Assembly (NCBI RefSeq): GCF_003286415.2
Contig: NZ_CP043450.1
Coordinates: forward strand, 7,502,001-7,566,000
Origin: Mucilaginibacter rubeus
Lineage (GTDB): Bacteria > Bacteroidota > Bacteroidia > Sphingobacteriales > Sphingobacteriaceae
DNA length: 64,000 nt
Direction of reading: 5' to 3'
This document shows positions 45,093 through 54,562 of this stretch, one piece after another. The position numbers were made by a program, and so were the translations under genes. The notes under the pieces were generated by a model. That model had not been told where the DNA came from. It was given only the letters and a program-made list of their open reading frames with translations, and did not search any database. Every line of letters starts with the position of its first letter. Position 1 is the first letter of the stretch.

Positions 45093-47696
45093 CTATTCAA
45101 TTGAATTTTTGCCGATACCGAGTTTTCTCATTTTGGAATTAAGTGTCGACGGCGGCAATTTTAAGAGTTCGGCGGCTCCGCCTTTTCCGGATATTTTTCC
45201 GCCGCATCTGCGCAGCACACCAATGATGTGTTGTTTTTCGACCCCTGCCAGGTTAGTTATGGCAGTAGCTGATCCGGCGCCGTCCTGATCATTTACCTCC
45301 GGCAGATAAATCTGAGTTAGAATTTTGCTGTCAGAAAGCAGTACGCTGCGCTCAATCATATGTTCCAGTTCACGAACATTCCCCGGCCAGTTATAAGCTT
45401 TAAGTTCGCTCATCGCACCGGCTGAGATGCCGGTAACCTTGCAAAGCTGATTTTTACTATACCGGCCCAGGAAATAATGCGCAAGGTAAGGAATGTCTTC
45501 ACGTCGCTCACGTAACGGTGGGACAACGATCGGGAAAACATTTAATCGATAATACAGGTCGGGCCGAAAACGACCCTCGGCTACCTCTGTCAGCAGGTTC
45601 CGGTTTGTAGCCGCTATGATACGGACGTCAACCTTTATTGATGCTTTGCCGCCAAGCCGTTCAAACTCCCGTTCCTGCAACACCCGCAGCAGCTTTACCT
45701 GCACTTCCAGCGGCAATTCACCTACTTCATCCAAAAATAATGTTCCGTTCTGAGCCAGCTCGAATTTGCCAATTCTTCTTTCAAATGCTCCTGTAAAGGC
45801 GCCTCGCTCGTATCCAAAAAGTTCTGATTCGATAAGAGTGACCGGCAGCGCTGCGCAGTTAACCTTAACCATCAACTTGTTTTTTCGCGGCGAAGACTCA
45901 TGTATGCCCCTGGCAATTAATTCCTTTCCGGTACCTGTTTCACCAAGAATCAATACAGTCGCGTTTGAATGAGCCACAAGTGACATTAGTTGATATACAC
46001 GCTGCATAGGCGTACTTGTTCCGATAATGTCGGAGAAGTTATAGATGGATCGGATCTGCTCCTGCAAATGTTCATTTTCGATCTCCAGCCGCTGTTTATA
46101 TTTGAGCAGATGCTCGTTAGCAATGATATTTGACATCGCTATAGAGATCTGTGCGCACATGCTATCGATCATATCCACATCCGGTTCGTCGGAGTCAACC
46201 CAAAAGATACCCAGTTTTCGCGTCCCGGTTTTCAGAGGGGTAGCCACGCATTTGTCTACATCCATGCTTCTCCAGAAATGAAAATAAGATGGCGCTTTAC
46301 CAGCATCGATCCAATCCTGTAGAACGTAAACGATAGTCTCGTTGCCTTCAAGCACTGCATCCGAAATGCCATCCTCAATCGGATAGACAGCATCGAGTAC
46401 AAAATGATGTCCCAGCTCCTCGATAGCCCGTCTTACATGGCTGTCATATAGAAAAAGGCTCATGGTCTTCTCATCTTCGTTAATGCTGCGAATCACAAAC
46501 CTGGATATAGTAGATAGCTGACTAACAGCTTTTTCTATAGCCGTAGTGAGGTCCTGCTTATTACGTACCGCCGCAATGTCATGACTAAAAGATAATAACA
46601 ACGATTTATGCTTTTCCTTATGCTCGAGTTCTTCATTGACGAGAATGTTGACTACAGCTGTTCCCAAATGCCGGGATATGCATTGAACAAAATGCCTGTC
46701 TGCCGGGTCGAAACTGTTCTTTTTATAGGATGTCAGGATTAGTCCGAATCTTCCTTTACCAGCTTCCGGCAATATGGCCAGCATGATCTCACCGGCATTC
46801 TCAACCTCAATATCAGCAAGACATGGCGGTGCGCATCTGAAATCCAGATCTTCGAGGTTGATGATAAAAGGGACCGCTGAATCAGCTGCGTGCTGCCAGA
46901 TCAACTTGCCGCTCTTGCTTGAGCGAACCCAGTCGAGAACATCAGGATGACTTGTAAGACTGGTCGCAAATACACAGTCGTCTTTTGTTTTGACGTCGAT
47001 CGCGGTCACCAGGTATTCATCAAAATGAAAGAGCTTTTTAAGCTCCCGTTTAAGAACCAAGTCAAGATCAGCTCGAGTCCTCACTTCTGAAAGTTGATGG
47101 CTGAACGAAAGCAGTAGTTCATTGATCCACCCGCTGGGATTTACGATTTCGCGGATGATCGTATTGGACACCGCATAGGCAATCTCAGTGGATATGCCGT
47201 CCATAATCTCCATGAAACGCTTGCCGAAGGCTTCGTTTTTTGCAGACCAGAAATAGCAGATACCGACGATTTCCTTTTTGATTCTCAGCGGAGTGACAAG
47301 TGCTTCGCGGATGCCATAGTCATAATTAACACTGATCCAGAAAGGAGCCGATTTCACCTCCAAAACTTCCGCGAGTGTAATTACAAAACTTTTGTCGGAT
47401 CTGACGGCATCACACACGATTACATCATCCAATGGCGACCTTGTATTCGAAAGTGCACGAAATTCACTTAAGTTTCGTGGGCTGGATCGGTTTTCTATAA
47501 AGAAAGGGAAGTACGTATTCGTATGATGATCGACTGAATGAATATGGAAATTTTTAAAGTCTGCCAGTCCCTGCAGCGCTCCGGATAATAGTTTCCAAAG
47601 TTCGTTTCGGTCTCGGACATTGGCAATTGCCTTCCGCAATTCCGGTATGAAAAGATGCCCGTTAGCTATTTCATTTTTTTCCTTTTCCATAATCAA
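45093..47696 (-). CDS. Sigma-54-dependent activator with GAF-type sensing domains
   Basis: This 867-residue regulator has no receiver. Residues ~20-520 look like three GAF-like modules, including repeated LSFSHQLSEVRTRADLDLVL and LSFSHDIAAVRNKQDLTTAI segments before each. A linker helix precedes the AAA+ core (~545-780), with Walker A LGETGTGKELIA, the sigma-54 contact loop GAFTGA, Walker B GTLFLDEVGEL and the R-finger region FRPDLYYRLNVFPI. A Fis-type HTH ends the protein (GGAAELLKLPPSTLNSKMRKLGI). It should open sigma-54 promoters on binding a small ligand. The alpha/beta hydrolase cluster at 49754-52075 is one candidate target. Confidence 0.92.
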   Translation of the reverse strand: MIMEKEKNEIANGHLFIPELRKAIANVRDRNELWKLLSGALQGLADFKNFHIHSVDHHTNTYFPFFIENRSSPRNLSEFRALSNTRSPLDDVIVCDAVRSDKSFVITLAEVLEVKSAPFWISVNYDYGIREALVTPLRIKKEIVGICYFWSAKNEAFGKRFMEIMDGISTEIAYAVSNTIIREIVNPSGWINELLLSFSHQLSEVRTRADLDLVLKRELKKLFHFDEYLVTAIDVKTKDDCVFATSLTSHPDVLDWVRSSKSGKLIWQHAADSAVPFIINLEDLDFRCAPPCLADIEVENAGEIMLAILPEAGKGRFGLILTSYKKNSFDPADRHFVQCISRHLGTAVVNILVNEELEHKEKHKSLLLSFSHDIAAVRNKQDLTTAIEKAVSQLSTISRFVIRSINEDEKTMSLFLYDSHVRRAIEELGHHFVLDAVYPIEDGISDAVLEGNETIVYVLQDWIDAGKAPSYFHFWRSMDVDKCVATPLKTGTRKLGIFWVDSDEPDVDMIDSMCAQISIAMSNIIANEHLLKYKQRLEIENEHLQEQIRSIYNFSDIIGTSTPMQRVYQLMSLVAHSNATVLILGETGTGKELIARGIHESSPRKNKLMVKVNCAALPVTLIESELFGYERGAFTGAFERRIGKFELAQNGTLFLDEVGELPLEVQVKLLRVLQEREFERLGGKASIKVDVRIIAATNRNLLTEVAEGRFRPDLYYRLNVFPIVVPPLRERREDIPYLAHYFLGRYSKNQLCKVTGISAGAMSELKAYNWPGNVRELEHMIERSVLLSDSKILTQIYLPEVNDQDGAGSATAITNLAGVEKQHIIGVLRRCGGKISGKGGAAELLKLPPSTLNSKMRKLGIGKNSIE

Positions 47697-48103
47697 TAGT
47701 TTAAATCAGGGTTTGCCCATCACCCGTACAATCATGATACGACTCACTGCCGAGATAACTTTTTCAGGCTGACGGCAAAAAAAAATCAACAGAATCTGGA
47801 AAAAGACTGCAAATGAAGTGCCTTGGTGTATTTTATTGATTTGCAATATGTTAAAGTAAAAAAGTGTCTTCTGGTTGATGATATAGCAACAAACGCGCTG
47901 AATCAGTTGGTGAAATATGAACAAATGGCCGAGTGGTTAAAAATCTGTTTTTGATCCGGGTTGGCCACACAATTCCAGGACTACTTCTAATTGGGTGAAA
48001 TTTCTTAATATTACTTGAAATTTAATCAACTCGCGATTAAATCATGACAATAGTCTATGTCGAACTAAGGGAAATGTTATTCAAGAACTAAATATTAGTC
48101 AGG
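47697..48103. other. 407-bp divergent intergenic region between two sigma-54 activators
   Basis: The gap holds the promoters of the divergent activators. I find no -24/-12 element with correct GG-N10-GC spacing here. The sequence ATGGCCGAGTGGTTAAA near 47925 resembles the D-arm of class II tRNAs, but there is no T-arm or acceptor partner. Confidence 0.4.
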
Positions 48104-49507
48104 ATGAAATATAAGGCTAAGATCCTGATCGTTGAAGATCAATATATTGAGGCGAACAACCTCGAGGTGATGCTGAGAAGGGCCGACTACCGCGTTTGCA
48201 CAATAGCGCGCTCGGTTTCTGCCGCGGTCAAGGTCATTGAACAAGAATCGCCCGACATGGTACTGCTGGATATACAACTGAAGGGCAAGTTAAGCGGCAT
48301 AGATCTCGCAAAATTACTGTCGCGCAAAAACATTGCGTTCATTTTCCTCTCAGGCAACTCAAAACAAGAGTTTCTCGATGCTGCAAAGACCACGCGGCCA
48401 TTTGGTTTTCTGACCAAGCCATTTCGTGAAAAGGACATTCTGAGCATGCTCGAAATAGCATTGTATGCGCATCGTGAAAACCTCGCGCTGACGACACAGC
48501 GGCTGAATTCAGCATCCGGACAAGCTGCAAACTCCAGCCTTTTTCCGGGCATGATCGGTGGGTCGCCGCAGATGCAGAAGCTACAGCAGCAGATGGCACG
48601 GATCGCTTCTTCCGATATCTCCGTACTGATCGTCGGCGAAAGCGGCACCGGCAAGGAACTAATTGCACGGAACATTCATCTGTTGTCCGCCAAGGCCAGG
48701 CAGTCCCTAATTTCGGTCAATTGCGCAGCGTTGCCGCCGACCCTGATCGAGTCAGAACTTTTCGGTCATGAAAAAGGAGCATTTACCGGTGCTCTTGACA
48801 AACGGATCGGTCGTTTTGAACAGGCCGACGGGGGAACGATATTTCTCGATGAGATCGGCGAACTTCCAATTGAGGTACAGGCCAAATTTTTAAGGGTGCT
48901 ACAGGAGAAGGAGGTCGAAGTGATTGGCGGAAAAACAAAGAAAGTAAATGTACGGGTAATAGCAGCAACAAACCGTAACCTTCAGGAGGACATTGTATCG
49001 GGAAAATTCCGTGCAGACCTTTATTATCGCCTCAACGTATTTCCTCTGGTTTCGCCTCCTCTGCGGGAACGAAAGGAGGATCTTCCCTTACTGGTCGATC
49101 ATTTCATCGAAAGGCTGAGCAAACTTGAAGGCAGCGCCGTGACCGGGATGAGTGAACAGGCCATGCAGGAATTGTTAAACTATGACTGGCCTGGAAACGT
49201 GCGCGAATTGGAGAACATCGTTCATCGCAGTATTTTGCTCGCCACAGGGCCGGTTATAAATTCCATTGGTGACCTCCGGAGTTATTTGCCAAAGGCCGTC
49301 GGGGCAAACAATTTTATGAGGACCATTGAAGAAGTGGAAAGAGAGCATATTGTCGCTGTGCTGGAACGCTGTAACTGGAAAGTTTATGGCCCGGGCGGTG
49401 CCGCGGAAGTGCTCGGAATTAAAGTGCCGACACTCAATTCACGTTTAAAGAAACTAAATATTGAAAAAGTTCGTCCAAATCGTTCCGACAAGTTGCCCAA
49501 GGTCTGA
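48104..49507 (+). CDS. NtrC-type response regulator (REC-AAA+-Fis)
   Basis: The 467-residue protein has a receiver with acidic pair Glu11-Asp12, phospho-acceptor Asp56 in MVLLDIQLKG, and TKPFREKDIL. This receiver type (ILIVEDQYIEANNLEVML) resembles those served by HisKA_2 kinases. The AAA+ domain (~160-390) has Walker A VGESGTGKELIA, the loop GAFTGA and the Walker B-containing GTIFLDEIGELP. A Fis-type HTH follows (GGAAEVLGIKVPTLNSRLKKL). It should activate sigma-54 RNA polymerase upon phosphorylation. No kinase is adjacent; the TPR kinase at 56055-58397 is a possible partner. Confidence 0.95.
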   Translation: MKYKAKILIVEDQYIEANNLEVMLRRADYRVCTIARSVSAAVKVIEQESPDMVLLDIQLKGKLSGIDLAKLLSRKNIAFIFLSGNSKQEFLDAAKTTRPFGFLTKPFREKDILSMLEIALYAHRENLALTTQRLNSASGQAANSSLFPGMIGGSPQMQKLQQQMARIASSDISVLIVGESGTGKELIARNIHLLSAKARQSLISVNCAALPPTLIESELFGHEKGAFTGALDKRIGRFEQADGGTIFLDEIGELPIEVQAKFLRVLQEKEVEVIGGKTKKVNVRVIAATNRNLQEDIVSGKFRADLYYRLNVFPLVSPPLRERKEDLPLLVDHFIERLSKLEGSAVTGMSEQAMQELLNYDWPGNVRELENIVHRSILLATGPVINSIGDLRSYLPKAVGANNFMRTIEEVEREHIVAVLERCNWKVYGPGGAAEVLGIKVPTLNSRLKKLNIEKVRPNRSDKLPKV

Positions 49508-49753
49508 TTTCGCTCAGCGATATGCAGATGACTTTATTACTTAAAACCTTTGATATCTTAAACCGGGAAGGTGCAGTGCATCCGGCCGTGTTTCACTGAT
49601 AAAAACGCGAACATAACTTATAGCCTATCCCTGGTGAAAAACATGTTTAGAATCGCGGTCGAAAGAGCATCCCCATATTTGAAATCAACGGCTTTTTATA
49701 AAGAGACCGCCTCAAAATTGACTTATGTGACGGTCTCCGGTGGATATAGTCGC

Positions 49754-50440
49754 CTAAACGCCTGCTATGGCCTGATTGATAACATCTACAACTATGTCAG
49801 GGTGTGATAGCATCGGCACATGACTACTCTTGATCTCGGTCACTTTCGCGCCCATACGTTTCGAAACCCAACGTTGCAGGTCCGGATTAACCGTATGATC
49901 CTCGGTGCACAGGATGTACCAACTTGGCTTAGTATCCCAGGTGATTTCTTTTATACACTGCTGGTCGAATAGCTCTACAGATGGTGCATAGTGTGTGGCC
50001 CATACTACCTTTTGTTCGTCTTCCGGAAGGTCACCGGCAAAATGCGCGGTACCTGATTTAAGCATCCAGACACGGCCATCAGCAGCTTCAACGTGATTGA
50101 ATATCTCTGATGGGAATTTCTGAAGCTGGCTGTTTACCGTTTCACCCGGTGCAGGTGCCACCGCAGCTATATATACCAATCCAATAACACGGTCATCGCT
50201 TGCGGCAGCAGTGATTGTGGCACCGCCATACGAGTGACCGACCAAGATAACAGGGCTGCTTACTCTACTGATCGTACGTTTAATTGCTGCTACATCATGG
50301 TCAAAATTTGTCAGTCCATACTGAACTGAAATCACTTCATGCCCTTCGGCAATTAGTTTGGGAATTAATTTGTTGAAGCATGAAGCGTCTGCCCAGATGC
50401 CATGGCATAATACAATTGAAGGTTTTGTTTTTGTGTTCAT
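49754..50440 (-). CDS. Alpha/beta hydrolase, third member of a tandem triplet
   Basis: The 228-residue cytosolic protein has an oxyanion motif LCHGIWADAS (11-20), the nucleophile elbow GHSYGG with Ser70, a VNPDLQR region with the preceding acidic residue of CTEDHT, and the C-terminal His in SSHVPML. This is the salicylate/acetone-esterase-like (AB_hydrolase_6) group. It has no signal peptide. It is the most diverged of three paralogs on the same strand; the gap to the next is 82 bp and no sigma-54 element lies there. Substrate unknown. Confidence 0.9.
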   Translation of the reverse strand: MNTKTKPSIVLCHGIWADASCFNKLIPKLIAEGHEVISVQYGLTNFDHDVAAIKRTISRVSSPVILVGHSYGGATITAAASDDRVIGLVYIAAVAPAPGETVNSQLQKFPSEIFNHVEAADGRVWMLKSGTAHFAGDLPEDEQKVVWATHYAPSVELFDQQCIKEITWDTKPSWYILCTEDHTVNPDLQRWVSKRMGAKVTEIKSSHVPMLSHPDIVVDVINQAIAGV

Positions 50441-50522
50441 AACGTTTGATTTTAAATTTTAATAAGTGATTTATGTTACATTGAAGAATGTAAATTCTTT
50501 TAAAAATGAATTTGTATATCAA

Positions 50523-51218
50523 TCATTGAACGTAGCTTTCGGCCGCCTCGATGATTACTTCAGCCACTGACGCGGGCTGAGACATGAAGATTACATGGCT
50601 TCCCTTGATCTCCGTGATTTTTGTATTTGATCTGCTATACATATTGCGCTGGATGTCCGGATTGATCGTTTTATCCTCGGTCGCTACGCAGCCCCAGCAT
50701 GGTTTGGTCTTCCAGGCCGCATTGGTGATCGGGGTCGAAAACGCCTTTGCATAGAATGCCCCCTGCGATGCCCACATGAACGCTGCCTTCCTGGCATCAA
50801 GATCGGCGCAGAAGCCGCCGTGGAATTTTTCTTTTGAGTTGTAAACGATGCCTTTTTCGTCCGGTGGCAGAATAGCGCTGTCTTCCGAAGGCGGGAGTGA
50901 GGTAATACAATCGAGCGCTGACTGGTCATTGTCCGGCTGCAAGGCAGCAACATATACCAGGGCCGCAGCGTTCGGGTGATTTCCGGCCTCGGTAATCACT
51001 GCTCCGCCCCATGAATGGCCGACAAGGACTGCCGGGCCGCCTACCCTGTCCAGTATGATATTCGTCTGATTGACGTCTTCTTCAAGTGAACTCAGCGGAT
51101 TTTGTACGACAAATACATTGTATCCTCTGTCATTAAGGATATGGAATAAGGCTTCATAACCTGAACCATCAGCGAAGGCGCCATGGACAAGTACTACGTT
51201 TTTAATCGGCGTTTTCAT
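50523..51218 (-). CDS. Alpha/beta hydrolase, second member of the triplet (cytosolic)
   Basis: The 231-residue protein has VLVHGAFADGSG at 9-20, the nucleophile Ser69 in GHSWGG, Asp182 in ATEDKTI, and His208 in KGSHVIF. It has no signal peptide. It is very close in sequence to the protein encoded at 51278-52075 (KNVVLVHGAFADGSG, GGAVITEAGNHP and KFHGGFCAD are shared), so the two derive from a recent duplication. The neighbour is exported and this one is not. Its substrate is unknown. Confidence 0.92.
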   Translation of the reverse strand: MKTPIKNVVLVHGAFADGSGYEALFHILNDRGYNVFVVQNPLSSLEEDVNQTNIILDRVGGPAVLVGHSWGGAVITEAGNHPNAAALVYVAALQPDNDQSALDCITSLPPSEDSAILPPDEKGIVYNSKEKFHGGFCADLDARKAAFMWASQGAFYAKAFSTPITNAAWKTKPCWGCVATEDKTINPDIQRNMYSRSNTKITEIKGSHVIFMSQPASVAEVIIEAAESYVQ

Positions 51219-51277
51219 TTTTTAAGTTATAAAAGCGTTGGTTTAAAGGATTTGTATTAATAGGTAGATTTGCTGAA

Positions 51278-52075
51278 TTATTTGTTTTCGGCTGCTGCCT
51301 GTTCGATCACTTTTGCAACCAGCTCGGGCTGCGACATGAAAATCACGTGGCTTCCTTTGATCTCGGTTACTTTTGATTTTGAGCGGGCATAAATCCTGCG
51401 CTGTATGCTCGGGTTGATCGTTTTGTCTTCGGTAGCTACGCAGGCATAGGTGGGTTTATGTCTCCAGGCGGGATTCGTGATCGGAGTTGCGAATGCTTTG
51501 GCATAAAAGCGGCCCTGGGAAGCATACATAAAGGTTGCCTGGTCTGCCGGAACATCTGCGCAGAATCCTCCGTGGAACTTTGATTTCTCGTAGTAAACGA
51601 TTCCGTTTGCGTCCGGAGGCAGGATGCCGCTTTCTTTGGCGGCAGGTGCAGACTGAAGCTGAGTTAAGGCTGATTCACCTTTGTCCGGCTGAACTGCCGA
51701 TACGTAAACCAGGGCAGCCACTTTAGGATGGTTACCGGCTTCGGTAATCACTGAGCCGCCCCATGAGTGTCCTACGAGGATCGCCGGCCCGTTCTGTTTA
51801 TCGAGTGCGATTTTTGTGGCCTCAACATCCGCTTCAAGCGAAGTCAAAGGGTTTTGAACGATAGTGACGTTGTATCCTTTTTTAGTAAGGATATCAAAAA
51901 GCGCTCTCCATCCTGAACCATCTGCGAACGCGCCATGGACAAGCACCACGTTTTTGATGTGCGGCTTTTGCGCCCCGGCGCTTTTTGATGTCATTAAGAA
52001 TACTGCCGTCAGTAGTACCGGCAGTGCTAATGCCGCCAGGATTCTTCGTGTGATCGTTTTGTTGTTCGTTTTCAT
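51278..52075 (-). CDS. Alpha/beta hydrolase, first member of the triplet, exported
   Basis: The 265-residue protein has a ~36-residue signal peptide (TRRILAALALPVLL core, cleavage near AGAQ). The mature enzyme carries VLVHGAFADGSG and Ser104 in GHSWGG, with the catalytic Asp in ATEDKTI and His in KGSHVIF. The N-region has an Arg-Arg pair, but the rest of the Tat consensus is not clear. The ATG lies about 44 nt downstream of a predicted sigma-54 transcription start, making it the first gene of the hydrolase operon. Substrate unknown; the family hydrolyses small esters or related compounds. Confidence 0.92.
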   Translation of the reverse strand: MKTNNKTITRRILAALALPVLLTAVFLMTSKSAGAQKPHIKNVVLVHGAFADGSGWRALFDILTKKGYNVTIVQNPLTSLEADVEATKIALDKQNGPAILVGHSWGGSVITEAGNHPKVAALVYVSAVQPDKGESALTQLQSAPAAKESGILPPDANGIVYYEKSKFHGGFCADVPADQATFMYASQGRFYAKAFATPITNPAWRHKPTYACVATEDKTINPSIQRRIYARSKSKVTEIKGSHVIFMSQPELVAKVIEQAAAENK

Positions 52076-52129
52076 TGTTTTAAAAAATTAAGAAGTGTTT
52101 TACCCCGCTTTATCGGATACAACCTCATG

Positions 52130-52146
52130 GGCATCTATGGTGCCAA
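52130..52146 (-). promoter_or_regulatory. Candidate sigma-54 (-24/-12) promoter for the hydrolase operon
   Basis: Read on the minus strand the sequence is TTGGCACCATAGATGCC. This keeps TTGGCAC and the exact GG-N10-GC spacing of the -24/-12 consensus, with ATGCC in place of TTGCW. The first ATG of the hydrolase triplet lies 55 bp downstream. Farther upstream, ATTGTT and AACAAT form a dyad at 52228-52247, centred ~118 bp before the predicted start, the usual place for an enhancer site. Three sigma-54 activators in the neighbourhood make this plausible. The rest of the gap 52076-52507 shows nothing recognisable. Confidence 0.6.
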
Positions 52147-52507
52147 TAGTGTAATGTTCATTAAGTCAGCTAATTATAAATAGTGGCGTGTTGGGGATCA
52201 ATTCACATGTCGCCAAGAAGCATCGGGATTGTTGATATTTGAACAATATGGGAATGACTGTCAGGCACAGAAAATGCCCGTCGAAGCAGCCTCAGAAAAC
52301 AAGGATAGGAAGACTATTGCTCAGGTTAAGTAAAACATGCGGGAACTGCCGCCGGCCGGGGAACTACAGGAAGAATTGCAGAACGTGCTGATGCTGGGAG
52401 ATGCCTGGAGAAAGTGATTGGTGCACGGTGATTTGCGGATGGCTCCGTTAGGTTCAGGGTATTTGCCGGTATCAGACCTGACAAATACCCCGAATCGGAT
52501 TTAGCGA

Positions 52508-53536
52508 TCACGGCTTATACATTGCCTTGATTTGCTCTGGTGTAAGTCTTAGGAAACGCGCCGCGTTGTTAAAAAGGATATCCCGTTTCTGAGATCTGGA
52601 TAAAAAAGGTGCCTTTTCAATATTATCAATACTGATCTCCATCGCCTTCGGCCAAACCATCTGATCTGATCCGTACATAATGCGCTTTCCAAATCCCGCA
52701 TTAACCAATCTTTTCAGGTAATAATAAAATTCTTTTTGGGGTAATATGTAATCGATCACGCCGATGTCGACATATAATTCCGGGTATGTATACAACATAC
52801 TAATCATATCATCAAGCATCGGCCAACCCGCATGCATCGCATAAATACGAAGTTTGGGATGTTTGATCAAAGCCTCCTCCAGTACCAAAGGACTGTGAAA
52901 ACGGGCACGGTATTTCGGTGTGCCCAAAAACGGAGCGCCGGGAGGCCCCGGGCCGACATGTATACCTAACGGAATATCCTGCGCTTCCGCCATCTTTAAA
53001 TAGGGTTCAAAAACGGTATCCGAAGCGACAATACCTTCGTACTGGATAGCAACTTCGGCAAATACCCTGAACTCCCCCTTTTTAAAAAGACGGCCTAAAG
53101 AATCTGCATCCAGTTTTTCAGACCTGATATGCCCGAAGTCCCAGTAAACGCCGTTGATGATATGACGCGGTTCTGCTTTTTTCCATTTTCGCACCCTTTC
53201 GATGGAGCCGCTTAAAACCCCGTAAACGTTTCTTTTTCTGAGTATGCTGATCGTTGCCTGTTCAAGTTCTTCGTCCGTCTTTGGCGACACCAATGAAAAA
53301 GCATTCCAGGCACCCGATTTCATGGCGGTGTTGAAGGTATCGCTGTAGTCCTCTCCTGGAACGGTCGCTCCCCAGAGTTTAAAAGGGGCTCCAAGTGTTA
53401 CAGGAGGTGTTCCGAAATCATTAACGGGGATGGCATGCAGATGCATGTCGATGACAGGCAGATGTGTTTTTGTTTGGCCCCAAAGCGAAGATACTGCGCA
53501 AAACAGCGCTCCGCCAGTAAGTATTTTTTTGATCAT
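52508..53536 (-). CDS. Exported amidohydrolase-superfamily protein (amidohydrolase 2 / TIM-barrel)
   Basis: The 342-residue protein has a signal peptide (cleavage near LWGQ, residue 21). The TIM-barrel metal site starts with His32-x-His34 in VIDMHLHA. GIHVGPGPPG, IYAMHAGWPM and the late-strand YGSDQMVWP Asp are the other expected metal-site strands. The C-terminal LFNNAARFLRL matches amidohydrolase-2 proteins annotated as metal-dependent TIM-barrel hydrolases. Its substrate is unknown; the family includes decarboxylases and lactonases. It lies in the same direction as the hydrolase triplet but 432 bp upstream. Confidence 0.85.
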   Translation of the reverse strand: MIKKILTGGALFCAVSSLWGQTKTHLPVIDMHLHAIPVNDFGTPPVTLGAPFKLWGATVPGEDYSDTFNTAMKSGAWNAFSLVSPKTDEELEQATISILRKRNVYGVLSGSIERVRKWKKAEPRHIINGVYWDFGHIRSEKLDADSLGRLFKKGEFRVFAEVAIQYEGIVASDTVFEPYLKMAEAQDIPLGIHVGPGPPGAPFLGTPKYRARFHSPLVLEEALIKHPKLRIYAMHAGWPMLDDMISMLYTYPELYVDIGVIDYILPQKEFYYYLKRLVNAGFGKRIMYGSDQMVWPKAMEISIDNIEKAPFLSRSQKRDILFNNAARFLRLTPEQIKAMYKP

Positions 53537-53710
53537 AATTTTTCAGTTATAGGTGTAAAAACTTTGGATATAGTCTGGCTGAAAAGGTTTTGCTGCCAGA
53601 CATCTTATCCCGGCTCTGGCAACACCTGAACCGGGATAATTCAAGGAGGGTGAGCCCCGTTATCTATATACAACCCGTAAGCTTATTTATGTATGGAACT
53701 TGCAGACGCA

Positions 53711-54517
53711 TCAGTAACGGGAAGAAGTATTCTTTTTGAACGGAGAGGCCATCAGATGTCCTACCCGGTGATGTTTATCTTCATTGAATTCCGCCAGACC
53801 ATACTGAATTTCATGCGGCTGCTTTTTACCCCAGGTGCCGAATATTCGGTCCCAAAAGGTAAACACGTCGCCGTAATGAGAATCGGTATCTTTTTGTTCA
53901 GATGCGTGATGGATTTTGTGCCAGCCTGGCGTTGCGAAAATCAGTCTTGCAATTCGCTCTAATTTTGCCGGGAACCGGACATTGCTATGCTGCAGGATCA
54001 GCAATGGAATCGCAATGGATCCGTAAATGACGAACGCTGTAATCGGTAAACCGATCAACATTACTCCAATGCACTGGTAAACACATTGGGAAACAATGAC
54101 ATCAACCGGGTGAAACCGCAGCGATGAAGATACGTTGAGGTGATTGTCCGAATGATGAATGCGGTGAAAACGCCATAGGACCGGTACTTTATGCTGGAGG
54201 TTATGCGTGAGAAAGCTGCCGAAATCAAATAATAAGATACCGATGATCCATCCGAACACCGGGGGCAACTCAAACTGATTCAACAAACCCCAGTGATTTT
54301 GGGCCGTGAGTTCTACAACCATTACAACAACAGCTCCCAGAACGGCATTTAATAAAAACGAAACCAGTGAAATGATGAAATTTCTTCCGTAATGTTTTCT
54401 TTTGTTTGCCGGCGGATTCAGATAGGGAAGCACATTCTCAATGCAATACATCAGAATGAGCATGGCGATAAGCACAACCGGCTGCAAATTTGCTAATAAA
54501 TCGATCATAAGTTTCAT
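53711..54517 (-). CDS. Sterol desaturase / fatty acid hydroxylase family membrane protein
   Basis: The 268-residue inner-membrane protein has about five TM segments and the eight-histidine diiron motif set: HNLQH (~105), HRIHHSDNHLN (~119), and WHKIHHASEQKDTDSHYG near residue 215. This membrane diiron group hydroxylates or desaturates lipids. Nothing shows its specific lipid, and bacteria use it on fatty acids, hopanoids and carotenoids. It lies 45 bp downstream of the ECF sigma factor gene on the same strand and is likely co-transcribed with it, so it may belong to that factor's regulon. Confidence 0.88.
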   Translation of the reverse strand: MKLMIDLLANLQPVVLIAMLILMYCIENVLPYLNPPANKRKHYGRNFIISLVSFLLNAVLGAVVVMVVELTAQNHWGLLNQFELPPVFGWIIGILLFDFGSFLTHNLQHKVPVLWRFHRIHHSDNHLNVSSSLRFHPVDVIVSQCVYQCIGVMLIGLPITAFVIYGSIAIPLLILQHSNVRFPAKLERIARLIFATPGWHKIHHASEQKDTDSHYGDVFTFWDRIFGTWGKKQPHEIQYGLAEFNEDKHHRVGHLMASPFKKNTSSRY

Positions 54518-54562
54518 TTAAGATGCAGGCAGTGCAGCAAAAGTTCGGATGACCGGGAAATT

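Noticed and set aside
47925..47942. Sequence resembling a tRNA D-arm (ATGGCCGAGTGGTTAAA)
   Set aside because: No acceptor stem, anticodon arm or T-arm partner follows, so it is either chance or too weak a remnant to call.
49571..49807. 78-codon plus-strand frame after the NtrC-type gene
   Set aside because: It overlaps the 3' end of the alpha/beta hydrolase gene on the other strand, has no recognisable motif and no strong start context.
52326..52511. 61-codon minus-strand frame overlapping the amidohydrolase end
   Set aside because: It has no motif and overlaps the known gene; treated as chance.
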